Shown here: positions 26,974 to 39,303 of the stretch, piece by piece
How positions within the stretch are numbered: position 1 is the first letter of the stretch
How the letters are laid out: each line of letters begins with the position of its first letter
Assembly (NCBI RefSeq): GCF_001467025.1
Contig: NZ_LNXV01000011.1
Location: 187,913-251,912, forward strand
Source: Legionella brunensis
GTDB lineage: Bacteria; Pseudomonadota; Gammaproteobacteria; Legionellales; Legionellaceae
Reading direction: 5' to 3'
DNA: 64,000 bases
Notes under the pieces: generated by a model
Told to the model about the DNA's origin: nothing
The model's input: the letters and a program-made list of their open reading frames with translations, nothing else
Database searches by the model: none
Translations under genes and position numbers: made by a program

Positions 26974-27678
26974 ATGACTCATTCCTTTTTTGTAAAGCCT
27001 TCCAATACTTTATTTGAACACTCTACAACTTTAGCACTATACAATGATAAAAAAGTTCCATTTAATGCCGAAGATCCAGCCCATAGAAAATTAATTGACG
27101 ATTGCACTCGTACTGTGAAAGAGAAATTACAAGCTCTACAAGCGATGGATGTCAAAATAGCAACGAGTTTCTCTCTTGGAACAATCGCACTAGGCTTATC
27201 ATATATTCTACCTTTAACTTTGGTTGCTGGTGGTTGTTTTGCTTATGGTGCTTACCAATTAGGACAAAGAAAATTTGCTTATGGTGAGTATACCGAAGCA
27301 TTGGAAAACTTAGCTAAATGCTGCCGATGGTCTTTAGGAACAGTCCGTAATGAAAATGTTTTAAAAAATGAAACAATCAATGGCATGATCACCACGCTAG
27401 CTCCACTTACCACAGCACAAGATTTGCGTGACTTTATTGACGATAAATTTGAAGATCAAGTTATCGAGCAAGCCGAAGATACTAAGCAAAATCTTGATTT
27501 CTTAGAACATCATCTTAATCAAAAAGAACAAGAACTTTATTTCCAAATTTATGGTTATAAGCAAGGTGGCTTTTTGAATATTTTGAATGGTATCGCTTAT
27601 GCGATTAAAAATAGCTTTAACGCACTGAAATCAGCTTGCATCAGTCAAGAACCTGCTCAACCAGCACCATTGCACTAA
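26974..27678 (+). CDS. Unrecognised protein with a central hydrophobic hairpin
   Basis: 234 residues of no family I recognise. The N-terminal 60 residues are polar, then residues 63-92 (FSLGTIALGLSYILPLTLVAGGCFAYGAYQ) form one long or two short membrane helices, followed by a polar, helical C-terminus (QAEDTKQNLDFLEHHLNQKEQEL). AGGAG stands 7 bases before the ATG, so it is a well-translated gene. A strong bidirectional hairpin follows. A paired hydrophobic hairpin flanked by soluble helical parts is frequent among Legionella effector proteins that insert into host membranes, but there is no other evidence here. Confidence 0.8.
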   Translation: MTHSFFVKPSNTLFEHSTTLALYNDKKVPFNAEDPAHRKLIDDCTRTVKEKLQALQAMDVKIATSFSLGTIALGLSYILPLTLVAGGCFAYGAYQLGQRKFAYGEYTEALENLAKCCRWSLGTVRNENVLKNETINGMITTLAPLTTAQDLRDFIDDKFEDQVIEQAEDTKQNLDFLEHHLNQKEQELYFQIYGYKQGGFLNILNGIAYAIKNSFNALKSACISQEPAQPAPLH

Positions 27679-27699
27679 TAACATCTTACTTACCATTTC

Positions 27700-27735
27700 A
27701 AATCCTCTAGATGTTCAATTTGTTCTAGAGGATTT
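27700..27735. terminator. Bidirectional terminator
   Basis: Perfect 12-bp stem AAATCCTCTAGA (27700-27711) with TCTAGAGGATTT (27724-27735) between the convergent unrecognised gene and polyketide synthase. The A/T ends give a U-run in both directions. Confidence 0.75.
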
Positions 27736-27756
27736 GATGTAGTGCCATAACTACAT

Positions 27757-28866
27757 TTAAAACATACAATGTGTTTTTAATAGCATCGACTCTAAAGTAA
27801 GGCCAGGCCCAAAAGCACAACTGAATATATTTTTTTTATGATCTTGTTTCTTCAAACTATTCCAAATACGTTTCAGAACAAAGAGCACAGTCGCAGAAGA
27901 CATATTGCCGAATTGATTTAGAACTTCATAAGAATATTGATTATCTTCAGGAGTTATATTTAATGCACTTTCGCAAGCCTGAAGAATTTTAAAGCCCCCA
28001 GGATGAATTGCATAATAATCAATATCATTAAAAGACCAGTTCTTTTTATTTAATAAATTCTTGGCAAACGCAGCAATACCAGACTTTATCACGTCAGGTA
28101 CATAAGAGCTAAGTACGATATCAAATCCAGAATCGGCTATATGCCAGGCCATTTCCTGATTGGTCTGTGGTACCAAATCACAATGAAATGACTCCAGCGT
28201 TAAATAAATCGAATTGTTTTGTTTTCCCTGAATGAGCACCGCTGCTGCCCCATCAGCAAAGATAGCATTAGAAATGATATTTTCTGTGGTCTGAGCCTTT
28301 TGGAAATGGATAGTACATAACTCTATACAAACGACGAGGACATTAGAATCAGGGGCTGCTTGGCAAATGGTATCTGCGATTCTCATGCCATTAAAAGCAC
28401 CATAGCAACCCATAAAATTAATCGCGGTGCGTTTAGTACTAGGAAGCAACTCCAAACGCTGGACAATTTCTATGTCTAAACCAGGCGCATACATTCCAGT
28501 ACAACTTACTGTAATGAGATGAGTGATTTCTTTCTTGGAAAATGTTGTTAATCCTTCTAAACAATTTTCAATTGCTTGCAGAGCTAATATTAATGCATGC
28601 TGTTTATAAATTTGCATCCGCTTGGCAGTGGTGGGCAATTGCTCATCGGGTTGATTAGGGAAAAAATCAAACTCGCCTTGAGACTTACAATAGTCACTAA
28701 GAACGCTATGCCTTTGTTGAATACCCGAAGCTTTGTATATCGCTTTTAGAAATCTTTTTTCGGCAGGTCGGAGTTTAAGTCCTTCACAAATAAGTTCTGC
28801 AATTTCTTGCTGAGATCGTTTGTAAGGCGGTGTTGCGACTCCAATAGCAGTAATTGCAGGTTGCAT
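27757..28866 (-). CDS. Type III polyketide synthase (chalcone-synthase-like)
   Basis: Homodimeric iterative ketosynthase that extends an acyl-CoA with malonyl-CoA to make alkylresorcinols, pyrones or similar aromatic polyketides. 369 residues. The catalytic triad is present: Cys154 in INFMGCYGAFNG, His288 in YYAIHPGG, Asn321 in FGNMSSAT. Family blocks are IGVATPPYKRSQ, SCTGMYAPGLD, FADGAAAVLIQ and the C-terminal SCAFGPGLTLESMLL. No methyltransferase, oxidase or acyl-CoA ligase lies beside it, so the product cannot be predicted. It could be an alkylresorcinol/pyrone type made from fatty acyl-CoA. Its 5' end is 95 bases from the rarA stop. Confidence 0.92.
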   Translation of the reverse strand: MQPAITAIGVATPPYKRSQQEIAELICEGLKLRPAEKRFLKAIYKASGIQQRHSVLSDYCKSQGEFDFFPNQPDEQLPTTAKRMQIYKQHALILALQAIENCLEGLTTFSKKEITHLITVSCTGMYAPGLDIEIVQRLELLPSTKRTAINFMGCYGAFNGMRIADTICQAAPDSNVLVVCIELCTIHFQKAQTTENIISNAIFADGAAAVLIQGKQNNSIYLTLESFHCDLVPQTNQEMAWHIADSGFDIVLSSYVPDVIKSGIAAFAKNLLNKKNWSFNDIDYYAIHPGGFKILQACESALNITPEDNQYSYEVLNQFGNMSSATVLFVLKRIWNSLKKQDHKKNIFSCAFGPGLTLESMLLKTHCMF

Positions 28867-28961
28867 TTGTCAATTCCCTTGAACATAAATTATTTTATTG
28901 AATCTTAAAGAGATCACCACACCTCAAAACAACTGTATACTTTAGCATAAATTCATTATGG

Positions 28962-30248
28962 TTATTTCTTAGTCACTTCTTTATCCAGTTTTCTTAAAAA
29001 AGCCATTTTCTCGGCAATCTTAACTTCTAATCCTCTAGAAACAGGTTCATACCAACCAGGTTCTTTCATCCCGTCAGGCAGATAGGTTTCTCCAGCAGCA
29101 TACGCATGAGGTTCATTATGCGCATAACGATATTCATGTCCGTAGCCTAACTGTCTCATTAAGCGAGTTGGAGCATTACGAAGGTGAAAGGGAACTTCAC
29201 GGGACTTGTCTTTTTTTACAAAGGCCATTGCCTCATTATAAGCTTTATAACCGGCATTACTTTTAGGAGCTATCGCCATATAAATCACAGCTTGACCTAA
29301 AGCCAATTCGCCTTCAGGTGAACCCAAGCGTTCATAGGTAGAAGCAGCATCATTTACCAATTGCATCGCGCGGGGATCGGCTAAACCAATATCTTCCCAA
29401 GCCATCCTAATAATACGGCGTATCAAATAAAGTGGATCTACTCCACCGTCCAGCATCCGGCACAACCAATAAAGTGCGGCATCAGGATGTGAACCGCGAA
29501 CTGATTTATGCAGCGCCGAGATCTGATCGTAGAAATTTTCTCCACCTTTATCAAAGCGTCGATTGGCAGGGCTAAGTGCATTCTCAACCAGTTCGGTTGT
29601 AATCTCAATTACCTGTTGGTTTTGCGCTGCCGTATTAATTTGCTCCAATAAATTAAGCAGACGACGAGCATCACCATCAGCATAGGCAACTAAAGTATCG
29701 ATAGCCTCTTCCTTAAATTGCAGTTGAGGAAATACTTTATTCTGTGCTCGATACAATAAGGCTTTAAGATCAGCTTCACTTAAGGCTTTTAATACATACA
29801 CTTGCGCTCGTGAAAGAAGTGCTGAAATCACCTCAAACGATGGATTTTCTGTGGTTGCCCCAATAATGGTTATAAGACCTGATTCCGTAAATGGCAACAA
29901 TGCATCTTGCTGCGCTTTATTAAAGCGATGGATTTCATCAATAAACAATAACGTTCGCCGCTTTTGCTCCAGGTTACGCGAAGCCTCATCAATTGCCCCA
30001 CGAATGTCTTTGACGCCAGACAAAACAGCTGAAAGAGCTAACCATTCACAATCAAGAGCCTGCGCGCTTAATCTGGCTAAGGTTGTTTTACCTACGCCAG
30101 GTGGTCCCCATAAAATCATGGAATGAGGAACACCTGAATCAAAAGCAACTCTTAATGGTTTGCCCTCTCCTAGCAAATGATCTTGCCCAATTACCTCGCG
30201 CCAATGCGTAGGTCTTAATAGCTCAGCAAGTGGCATTTGAGATTGCAT
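28962..30248 (-). CDS. rarA: Replication-associated recombination protein RarA
   Basis: AAA+ clamp-loader-like ATPase (also MgsA; eukaryotic WRNIP1 type) acting at stalled replication forks. Walker A ILWGPPGVGKTT (46-56), Walker B LLFIDEIHRFNKAQQDALL, sensor-1 IGATTENPSFEV, then the C-terminal tetramerisation domain PGWYEPVSRGLEVKIAEKM with the typical RNAPTRLMRQLGYGHEYRYAHNEPHAY block. The length of 428 fits the family (E. coli 447). It lies in the order ftsK-lolA-rarA, the arrangement kept across gammaproteobacteria. Confidence 0.96.
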   Translation of the reverse strand: MQSQMPLAELLRPTHWREVIGQDHLLGEGKPLRVAFDSGVPHSMILWGPPGVGKTTLARLSAQALDCEWLALSAVLSGVKDIRGAIDEASRNLEQKRRTLLFIDEIHRFNKAQQDALLPFTESGLITIIGATTENPSFEVISALLSRAQVYVLKALSEADLKALLYRAQNKVFPQLQFKEEAIDTLVAYADGDARRLLNLLEQINTAAQNQQVIEITTELVENALSPANRRFDKGGENFYDQISALHKSVRGSHPDAALYWLCRMLDGGVDPLYLIRRIIRMAWEDIGLADPRAMQLVNDAASTYERLGSPEGELALGQAVIYMAIAPKSNAGYKAYNEAMAFVKKDKSREVPFHLRNAPTRLMRQLGYGHEYRYAHNEPHAYAAGETYLPDGMKEPGWYEPVSRGLEVKIAEKMAFLRKLDKEVTKK

Positions 30249-30258
30249 ATTTCTTCAC

Positions 30259-30867
30259 TCATTGTTGAACGACATCCGTTCCTTTCGGCGGTTTAAATTT
30301 AAATAGGGTTGTAGCAAGCTTGAGATTAGTTTTTACGTTTTTCAATTTGACAATGGTATGTTGACCTAATTGATCATACATTTCTATGCCACTTAGAGTA
30401 TCACCCTCAAAAATTAGTTTAACGCGCTGGAAATTCGCTTTATTTGATTTTGAATGTAGATCATATAATTGCGTCTTCCCTTTTGTCGTAGCTGTCACAT
30501 CAAAATCACGCGTGACGGTATTATCATAGCCACTTAAAAATAAGGCTGCTGTTCCTCCTACACCTTTTTCTTGTTTTTTAACGGTCACTTGTTCTAAATC
30601 TACATCATAAACCCATAACCGCTCGCCATCAGCAATAACTAATTGTTCCATGGGATCTTTCGTTTGCCAACGAAACCGTCCAGGGCGTTCAAGCGCCATA
30701 GTACCTGATGAGCTAGAGAGTTCTCGTTCCTTCGCTTTTACAGTTTGACTGAAATTAGCACTTAAACTGCGAATTGCATTCAATTTGGTTTGCAAAGTAT
30801 CTCCCGCATTTTCACTAAATGCACTGGTAGCCAATAGCAATAAGACTAATAAAGCTATTTTTTTCAT
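30259..30867 (-). CDS. lolA: Outer-membrane lipoprotein carrier LolA
   Basis: Periplasmic chaperone that carries lipoproteins from LolCDE to LolB at the outer membrane. N-terminal signal peptide KKIALLVLLLLATSAFS with cleavage near residue 19. Conserved blocks: LQTKLNAIRSLSANFSQTV, GTMALERPGRFRWQTKDPMEQLVIADGERLWVYDVDLEQV and FKPPKGTDVVQ. 202 residues is normal (E. coli 203). Same operon as ftsK (2-base gap) and rarA (10-base gap). Confidence 0.96.
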   Translation of the reverse strand: MKKIALLVLLLLATSAFSENAGDTLQTKLNAIRSLSANFSQTVKAKERELSSSSGTMALERPGRFRWQTKDPMEQLVIADGERLWVYDVDLEQVTVKKQEKGVGGTAALFLSGYDNTVTRDFDVTATTKGKTQLYDLHSKSNKANFQRVKLIFEGDTLSGIEMYDQLGQHTIVKLKNVKTNLKLATTLFKFKPPKGTDVVQQ

Positions 30868-30869
30868 AA

Positions 30870-34322
<3,453 letters not shown>

Positions 34323-34324
34323 CG

Positions 34325-35026
34325 ATTCCTCCCTTAACATTCCTGGCAAGTGATAACTTTGATTTTCCAGATCCAGAAAAAAGTGACACACAAGGATTAC
34401 TTGCTGTTGGAGGCGATTTATCGCCAGAGCGTTTATTGTCAGCTTATAGCCGAGGCATCTTCCCCTGGTTTGAGCCAGGATGCCCTCCCCTATGGTGGTC
34501 TCCTGATCCACGTTTAATTCTCAAACCTAATTCCTTCAAAATATCCCGCAGCTTAAGGCAATCCCTCAAAAAACCTCACCGTTTTACAATAGACACTGCT
34601 TTTTCAGAAGTCATCAATGCTTGTGCTTCAAGTGAGGGTCGAATTAATAAAACCTGGATCACGGATGAGATGCAAACCGCATATATCCTATTGCATACCA
34701 TGGGTTATGCTCATTCTTATGAAATATGGCAAGAAAATGAACTCGTTGGTGGTTTATATGGTATAAGCTTAGGACGAGCTTTTTTTGGGGAATCAATGTT
34801 CCACCTAACACGTGACAGCTCAAAATTAGCCATGTATTATCTTTGTAAGACTCTGCAAGAGTGGCAGTTTGATTTTGTCGATTGTCAACTACCAACAGCT
34901 CACTTGCAAAGCTTAGGTGCGGTAATCATTAGCCGTCGCGACTTTCTTCATCAGCTACAAAAGACTTTAGAATACCCAACTCATCAAGGTCGATGGACTA
35001 ATGTCTTTAAGCTGGATATAAGTTAA
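34325..35026 (+). CDS. aat: Leucyl/phenylalanyl-tRNA-protein transferase
   Basis: Adds Leu or Phe from charged tRNA to proteins with N-terminal Arg or Lys, marking them for ClpAP (N-end rule). The conserved GLLAVGGDLSPERLLSAYSRGIFPWF block and the WWSPDPRL, GGLYGISLGRAFFGESMF, FVDCQLPTAHLQSLGA motifs are all present. No ATG, GTG or TTG lies before GLLAVGG in this frame; the first TTG (34436) is already inside the conserved block. An ATT at 34325 is preceded by GGAG with 8 bases spacing and gives PPLTFLASDNFDFPDPEKSD, the family-like N-terminus, and a 233-residue protein (E. coli 234). The ATT start is my inference; ACG 34322 is an alternative. Confidence 0.85.
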   Translation: MPPLTFLASDNFDFPDPEKSDTQGLLAVGGDLSPERLLSAYSRGIFPWFEPGCPPLWWSPDPRLILKPNSFKISRSLRQSLKKPHRFTIDTAFSEVINACASSEGRINKTWITDEMQTAYILLHTMGYAHSYEIWQENELVGGLYGISLGRAFFGESMFHLTRDSSKLAMYYLCKTLQEWQFDFVDCQLPTAHLQSLGAVIISRRDFLHQLQKTLEYPTHQGRWTNVFKLDIS

Positions 35027-35174
35027 CATGGGTAGATTTGCAGAGTTATATAGGAAGAGGCATTAAACGGTTGTCATACTGGGCGCAGGCAGAATTTGGC
35101 TGAATCATTGCCATTTCTTTTATTTTAGTGCACTATTTGCGCCTTATTTGTTACTAAATTCAAATGGGAGCCCC

Positions 35175-35396
35175 ATGGCAAAAGAAGATCATATTGAGAT
35201 GCTAGGTACCGTAATTGATACTCTACCAAACACTATGTTTCGCGTAGAGCTTGAAAATGGCCATATTGTAACCGCTCATATTTCAGGGCGTATGCGTAAA
35301 AACTACATACGGATATTAACCGGTGACAAGGTAAAAGTGGAACTGACACCTTATGATCTGACAAAAGGTCGTATTATCTTCCGTGACAAGAACTAA
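35175..35396 (+). CDS. infA: Translation initiation factor IF-1
   Basis: Small OB-fold protein binding the ribosomal A site during initiation. 73 residues: [20 protein letters not shown] to RIIFRDKN, the near-universal IF-1 sequence. The frame opens nine codons earlier, but GGGAG stands 4 bases before the ATG at 35175 and the protein begins MAKED as elsewhere. In many gammaproteobacteria infA lies next to aat, as here. Terminator follows at 35456-35486. Confidence 0.97.
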   Translation: MAKEDHIEMLGTVIDTLPNTMFRVELENGHIVTAHISGRMRKNYIRILTGDKVKVELTPYDLTKGRIIFRDKN

Positions 35397-35455
35397 CTCA
35401 CCCAGCCAAAACTTCATAACTTTGACCATCTGCTCCCTACTAAAACAAGATTCTT

Positions 35456-35486
35456 AAATCCCGCACTCGATGCTGCGGGATTTTTG
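35456..35486. terminator. Terminator of infA, bidirectional
   Basis: Stem AAATCCCGCA (35456-35465) with TGCGGGATTT (35474-35483), 8-base loop and TTTTTG after it. The minus strand also has a T-rich flank, so it may serve the convergent secreted-protein gene too. Confidence 0.85.
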
Positions 35487-35510
35487 AGGGTTCTGTTATT
35501 ACCAGTAGTG

Positions 35511-36749
35511 TTATGGAATTGGTATGGGTGTTGTCCGAGTAATATTCATTCCAAGTATGGTAATTTTATGACGCGGTATATGGAGAGGTATGCGATCTTT
35601 ATCTCGTAAAATACTGGAGATACTATAGCGTAAAGTACCTACTTCGCTTCCCTCCGCTTTTTCATAACTCATATCATGCAACCACACACCAAGTCGCTTA
35701 ACATGATGATCTTTACAAGGATATCGCAACTCCCAACCCGTTAAAACAGGGATCGCATAATCATATGGAACATTCTCAATGACATGTTCTTCAGTTATCA
35801 CATCACCACCAAGCTCACCGCAATTTCCAAAGTCTTCTTTAGGAATGATAATAAACGGAGCTTGCTTCGTAGCCACACCGCGACCAGCTATGACACTCAC
35901 AGCAGAACCAAAGCGAAAATCTCTTTTCGCACTATTGTCTTTAAAAATTCCATGGGTTTCCCAACTCGCAAAGCCTGATGCTTGGTGATTGGTAATATTA
36001 GGTGCCGGTCCACTCCAAGTTCGCCCGGCTTGCACAAAAATCTCACTGTGATCAAGATTATAAGCTATTTGTAAAAGATGATGATCACTTTGGCTAAAAC
36101 CCTCCTCCCAGCCATAAACAAATCCTCTGGGTAGAACTACAGCATTCACATTATCAGTTAGGGCAGTATTTCTAAGAAAACCAGCAGCAGAAACTAATGC
36201 AACGCTTTCATTATCGTTTATAAAAGAAAAAGTCGTATTATCTTGAAAACCTAAAACTCGTGCATCAATGCGATCGCGATTCCAAGCAACTACTGTAAAA
36301 CGGTAACACCAGCGAAAACCATCATCAAAATTCTTATCGCGCAAAAGACCTACAGCTTCCCAAGTCAAACGTGAACCATCTCTCTGTGGACTTCTAATGA
36401 TAGCAGCAACTCGACCAATATGATGATCACTACTTAAATATCTTGTGTCCCAACCATTTAAAAATACCGTTGCGTCAGTAGCATAATCAGGTAAATCAAA
36501 ACTGCCTTGCAAAATTATAGGATTTTCCTCACCCGAACGATTGGACTCCCCACAGGCCGAGCCATCTTCAACAACAATTATACCGACATCTTCCAATGCT
36601 TTGGCACGAAACTCAGAGTCAGGCTTAACATGGACTGCATGGGACGTATCGAGTAATTTTTCCTGCGACATTTTTGCAAATGACGGTGATATAGAGCATA
36701 ACGATAAAATCACAACCGCAACTGAGGATTTAAAAAGTTGAGTATTCAT
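35511..36749 (-). CDS. Secreted protein with three GW-DHH repeats
   Basis: 412 residues with a signal peptide (NTQLFKSSVAVVILSLCSISPSFA, cleavage near residue 25). The mature part consists of three related units. Each has a Gly-Trp pair followed nine residues later by Asp-His-His: GWDTRYLSSDHH (99-110), GWEEGFSQSDHH (213-224) and GWELRYPCKDHH (338-349). About 25-35 residues further on each has a (L/I)(R/K)DK or KDN turn (LLRDKN, IFKDNS, ILRDKD). The spacing of 114 and 125 residues suggests tandem beta-rich domains. His and Asp suggest metal or carbohydrate contacts, but no family was recognised. Cysteines 66, 148, 310, 313 and 345 could form disulfides in the periplasm or outside the cell. 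It stands alone. Confidence 0.8.
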   Translation of the reverse strand: MNTQLFKSSVAVVILSLCSISPSFAKMSQEKLLDTSHAVHVKPDSEFRAKALEDVGIIVVEDGSACGESNRSGEENPIILQGSFDLPDYATDATVFLNGWDTRYLSSDHHIGRVAAIIRSPQRDGSRLTWEAVGLLRDKNFDDGFRWCYRFTVVAWNRDRIDARVLGFQDNTTFSFINDNESVALVSAAGFLRNTALTDNVNAVVLPRGFVYGWEEGFSQSDHHLLQIAYNLDHSEIFVQAGRTWSGPAPNITNHQASGFASWETHGIFKDNSAKRDFRFGSAVSVIAGRGVATKQAPFIIIPKEDFGNCGELGGDVITEEHVIENVPYDYAIPVLTGWELRYPCKDHHVKRLGVWLHDMSYEKAEGSEVGTLRYSISSILRDKDRIPLHIPRHKITILGMNITRTTPIPIP

Positions 36750-36996
36750 TTTTCAGAACCTCCCTGGTTACTGAACTCCCCAGAGCTTAGCGTAAAGGAA
36801 ATTTAATAGCCATAGTACAATTGAAAGTTTTGTTAAAAAAACATGCTACTTTTCTTTTGGATGCTAACCCTATCAATGCAAAAAACCTACAATGCATTGT
36901 CCATGTGGTTAATAATGGTGGAAAAATGGTACAAAATCGTTCAGAATCAGACATTGGTTTGGTTCTTTGATTTTATGACATTAAGGTTCAATTATT

Positions 36997-38193
36997 ATGC
37001 AGGCAACTCAAATCCTTAATCATCGATTTCGGAACATATTATCCTTAAATAAATCTCTAACTGTTTTGTTAGTTGCCTTGTTTTTTTTCCTCCCGTTGAG
37101 CTTGTCCCTCAGGGCGATTTGTTTCGCTGGTTTGCTCGTACCCTTATGCTTGAATATGTCAGCACCTGATGCATTTCGAGCAGCATGGTCTGAACCTTGG
37201 TGTAAAGCCCTCCTCATATTTCTTGTATTCATCCTAATTAGCTGTTTTTGGAGTTCGGCCCCAGGTCATGAACAATACGTTATCGTGAGGAAAAATCTAA
37301 AATACTTAGCCTTACCTGTATTAGTTGCAGCATTTCATCTAACTAAGGCTCAATATCCAGCGCTATTTGCGCTCTTGTCAGGACTTCTTCTTGTTTGTTT
37401 TATCTCTATTGTCCAATATTTTGGGCTTTACACAAATGCTCTTCATGATTCTGGCACTGTGTTTTTTAATCATATTTTCACAGGGCTCATGATGGTTTAT
37501 GGCGCCTACCTATGTACCTGGTTGTTCTTAGAGAAAAAAAATGGCCATCGTCTCCTCTGGGCTTTCTTCCTTTCTCTTTTTCTTTTTCAAATCATATATG
37601 CTAATACCAGTAGAACAGCTTACGTTCTAATGCCTTTATTACTGTTGTTCTTAGCTCTTCAATATTGTAATCGCAAACAATTTGCCCTGGGCTTATTATG
37701 CTGCACCTTGTTTTTACCCATTGCCTATTATACAAGTCCGGCATTACAAGAGGGAGTTCGCTCAGTTACAGAAGATCTCAAAAAATATAAACAAAATGAA
37801 AAAGATACTAATGTGGGATTCCGCCTTCAACTTCATCAATATGCTGAATCCCTGACTAAGAAACACCCTTTGATTGGTAATGGCGTGGGTAGTTTCTCCT
37901 TTTATTTCTATCGGGATAACCCTCTTCCAAACCTGCATCCAAGTGTTGTTCATCCTCATGGTGACTATTGGCTCATCACGACTGAGCAAGGCTTTATCGG
38001 TTTAGGGCTTTTCTTTATGCTTATCACTATGCTCTTTTTCCGCAGCTGGTCTTTGCCTACTTTGCGAGCCCCAGCATTAGGTATTTTAGGCCTGATGTTA
38101 ATAGGTAATTTTTCGGATTCCCTAATGTTTAATAGTGCGACTGGATACTTCATCTTGAGTATCCTGGGCTTATGTTTATCAGAGGAACTTTAA
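36997..38193 (+). CDS. O-antigen ligase / polymerase family membrane protein
   Basis: 398 residues with about ten hydrophobic segments. A large periplasmic loop contains YKQNEKDTNVGFRLQLHQYAESLTKKHPLIGNGVGSFSFYFY; Arg in GFRLQLH and the HPLIGNGVGS block match the Wzy_C domain of O-antigen ligases (WaaL) and polymerases. After it comes PNLHPSVVHPHGDYWLITTEQGFIGLGLFF, where the histidine of the family lies. It acts on the periplasmic side of the inner membrane to transfer or extend lipid-linked polysaccharide. It precedes the Stealth gene by one base, so the two are one operon. Ligase or polymerase cannot be told apart from sequence alone. Confidence 0.85.
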   Translation: MQATQILNHRFRNILSLNKSLTVLLVALFFFLPLSLSLRAICFAGLLVPLCLNMSAPDAFRAAWSEPWCKALLIFLVFILISCFWSSAPGHEQYVIVRKNLKYLALPVLVAAFHLTKAQYPALFALLSGLLLVCFISIVQYFGLYTNALHDSGTVFFNHIFTGLMMVYGAYLCTWLFLEKKNGHRLLWAFFLSLFLFQIIYANTSRTAYVLMPLLLLFLALQYCNRKQFALGLLCCTLFLPIAYYTSPALQEGVRSVTEDLKKYKQNEKDTNVGFRLQLHQYAESLTKKHPLIGNGVGSFSFYFYRDNPLPNLHPSVVHPHGDYWLITTEQGFIGLGLFFMLITMLFFRSWSLPTLRAPALGILGLMLIGNFSDSLMFNSATGYFILSILGLCLSEEL

Positions 38194-38194
38194 C

Positions 38195-39175
38195 GTGCAC
38201 TCCCATCCATATCCGATTGATGCAGTTATCACCTGGGTAGATGGACATGACCCTGCTCATCAAGCTCGATTAGATACCTATTTAAAATCAATTGGTGTGG
38301 AATCCAGACCTGACGAAGTTTCCCCTGAACGTTTAATGCCTTGTCGAGAAATTGAATATTGTATTCGCTCCATCTTGCGTTTTGCGCCTTGGATTAGAAC
38401 TCTATTCATCGTAACAGATCAGCAAACCCCATCAATTGTTAATAAATTAAAAGACTCCCTAGAGCCTAATAAAATTCAAATCATTGATCATCAGTTGATA
38501 TTTCCAGAGCCACAACACACACTCCCTTCATTTAATAGCCTTGCGATTGAGTCCGTTTTGTGGCGTATCCCTGAATTATCGGAGACCTTTATCTATTTCA
38601 ATGATGATGTCATCCTGCTCCGACCCACTCAAGTACAGGATTTTTTCATTCATGAAAAGCCCGTGCTCCGTGGTCATTGGAAAATTCAATCGGATACAAA
38701 AGTATTTCAAATGATTCAACGTTTCATTCACTTGGGAAAACTAAAGCTCCTTTCTATGCATCGCCGAGTCCAACAAAACAGTGCTAAATTGATAGGATTT
38801 CATAAATTCTTTTTTAATTTAACCCATGTCCCCTTCTCATTAAAAAAATCCATGTTTGAGCAATTCTTTTCACTACAACCCCATCTGCTGCATGAGAATA
38901 CAAGATATCGTATCAGAAACCGAGAGCAATACTCTCCCATCTCATTGATTCACCATCTTGCTTTGCTTGAAAAAAGTTCATCTATCGATAGGAAAAAACG
39001 CTCATTGGGTATTGATGCAAGTCGCCATTCGCTAAAAAAAATTCAACATAAATTGAACCGTGCCAAACAAAAGCCTCGATATTTTTGTTTGAATATCCAA
39101 AGCCTGGATCAAGCTGAGCCCAGCAAAAAAGAACTGATCTTTAACTGGCTTAACCAAATGGTTAATAACCCCTAA
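38195..39175 (+). CDS. Stealth-family sugar-phosphate transferase
   Basis: Member of the Stealth (CpsY/XcbA/SacB-like) family, which transfers hexose-1-phosphate units in capsules and LPS and also includes the catalytic subunit of eukaryotic GlcNAc-1-phosphotransferase. Conserved regions in order: CR1 IDAVITWVDGHDPAHQ at the N-terminus, CR2 RFAPWIRTLFIVTDQQTP, then SFNSLAIESVLWRIPELSETFIYFNDDVILLRPT, including the FNDD motif, and HHLALLEKSS. 326 residues. The gene follows the O-antigen-ligase-like gene by one base; a separate membrane protein gene follows after 128 bases. The start codon is GTG (38195). Confidence 0.85.
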   Translation: MHSHPYPIDAVITWVDGHDPAHQARLDTYLKSIGVESRPDEVSPERLMPCREIEYCIRSILRFAPWIRTLFIVTDQQTPSIVNKLKDSLEPNKIQIIDHQLIFPEPQHTLPSFNSLAIESVLWRIPELSETFIYFNDDVILLRPTQVQDFFIHEKPVLRGHWKIQSDTKVFQMIQRFIHLGKLKLLSMHRRVQQNSAKLIGFHKFFFNLTHVPFSLKKSMFEQFFSLQPHLLHENTRYRIRNREQYSPISLIHHLALLEKSSSIDRKKRSLGIDASRHSLKKIQHKLNRAKQKPRYFCLNIQSLDQAEPSKKELIFNWLNQMVNNP

Positions 39176-39303
39176 GCACTATAAACAAAACTTTCCTCAA
39201 TGAACTTACTAGTTATTATTTTAATAGCCTACCCAACCTGCTATGCTAGCGCATTCATAAAATAGCCAATTTGAATATCCAAGATATTCCCTAGGGAGGC
39301 TGA

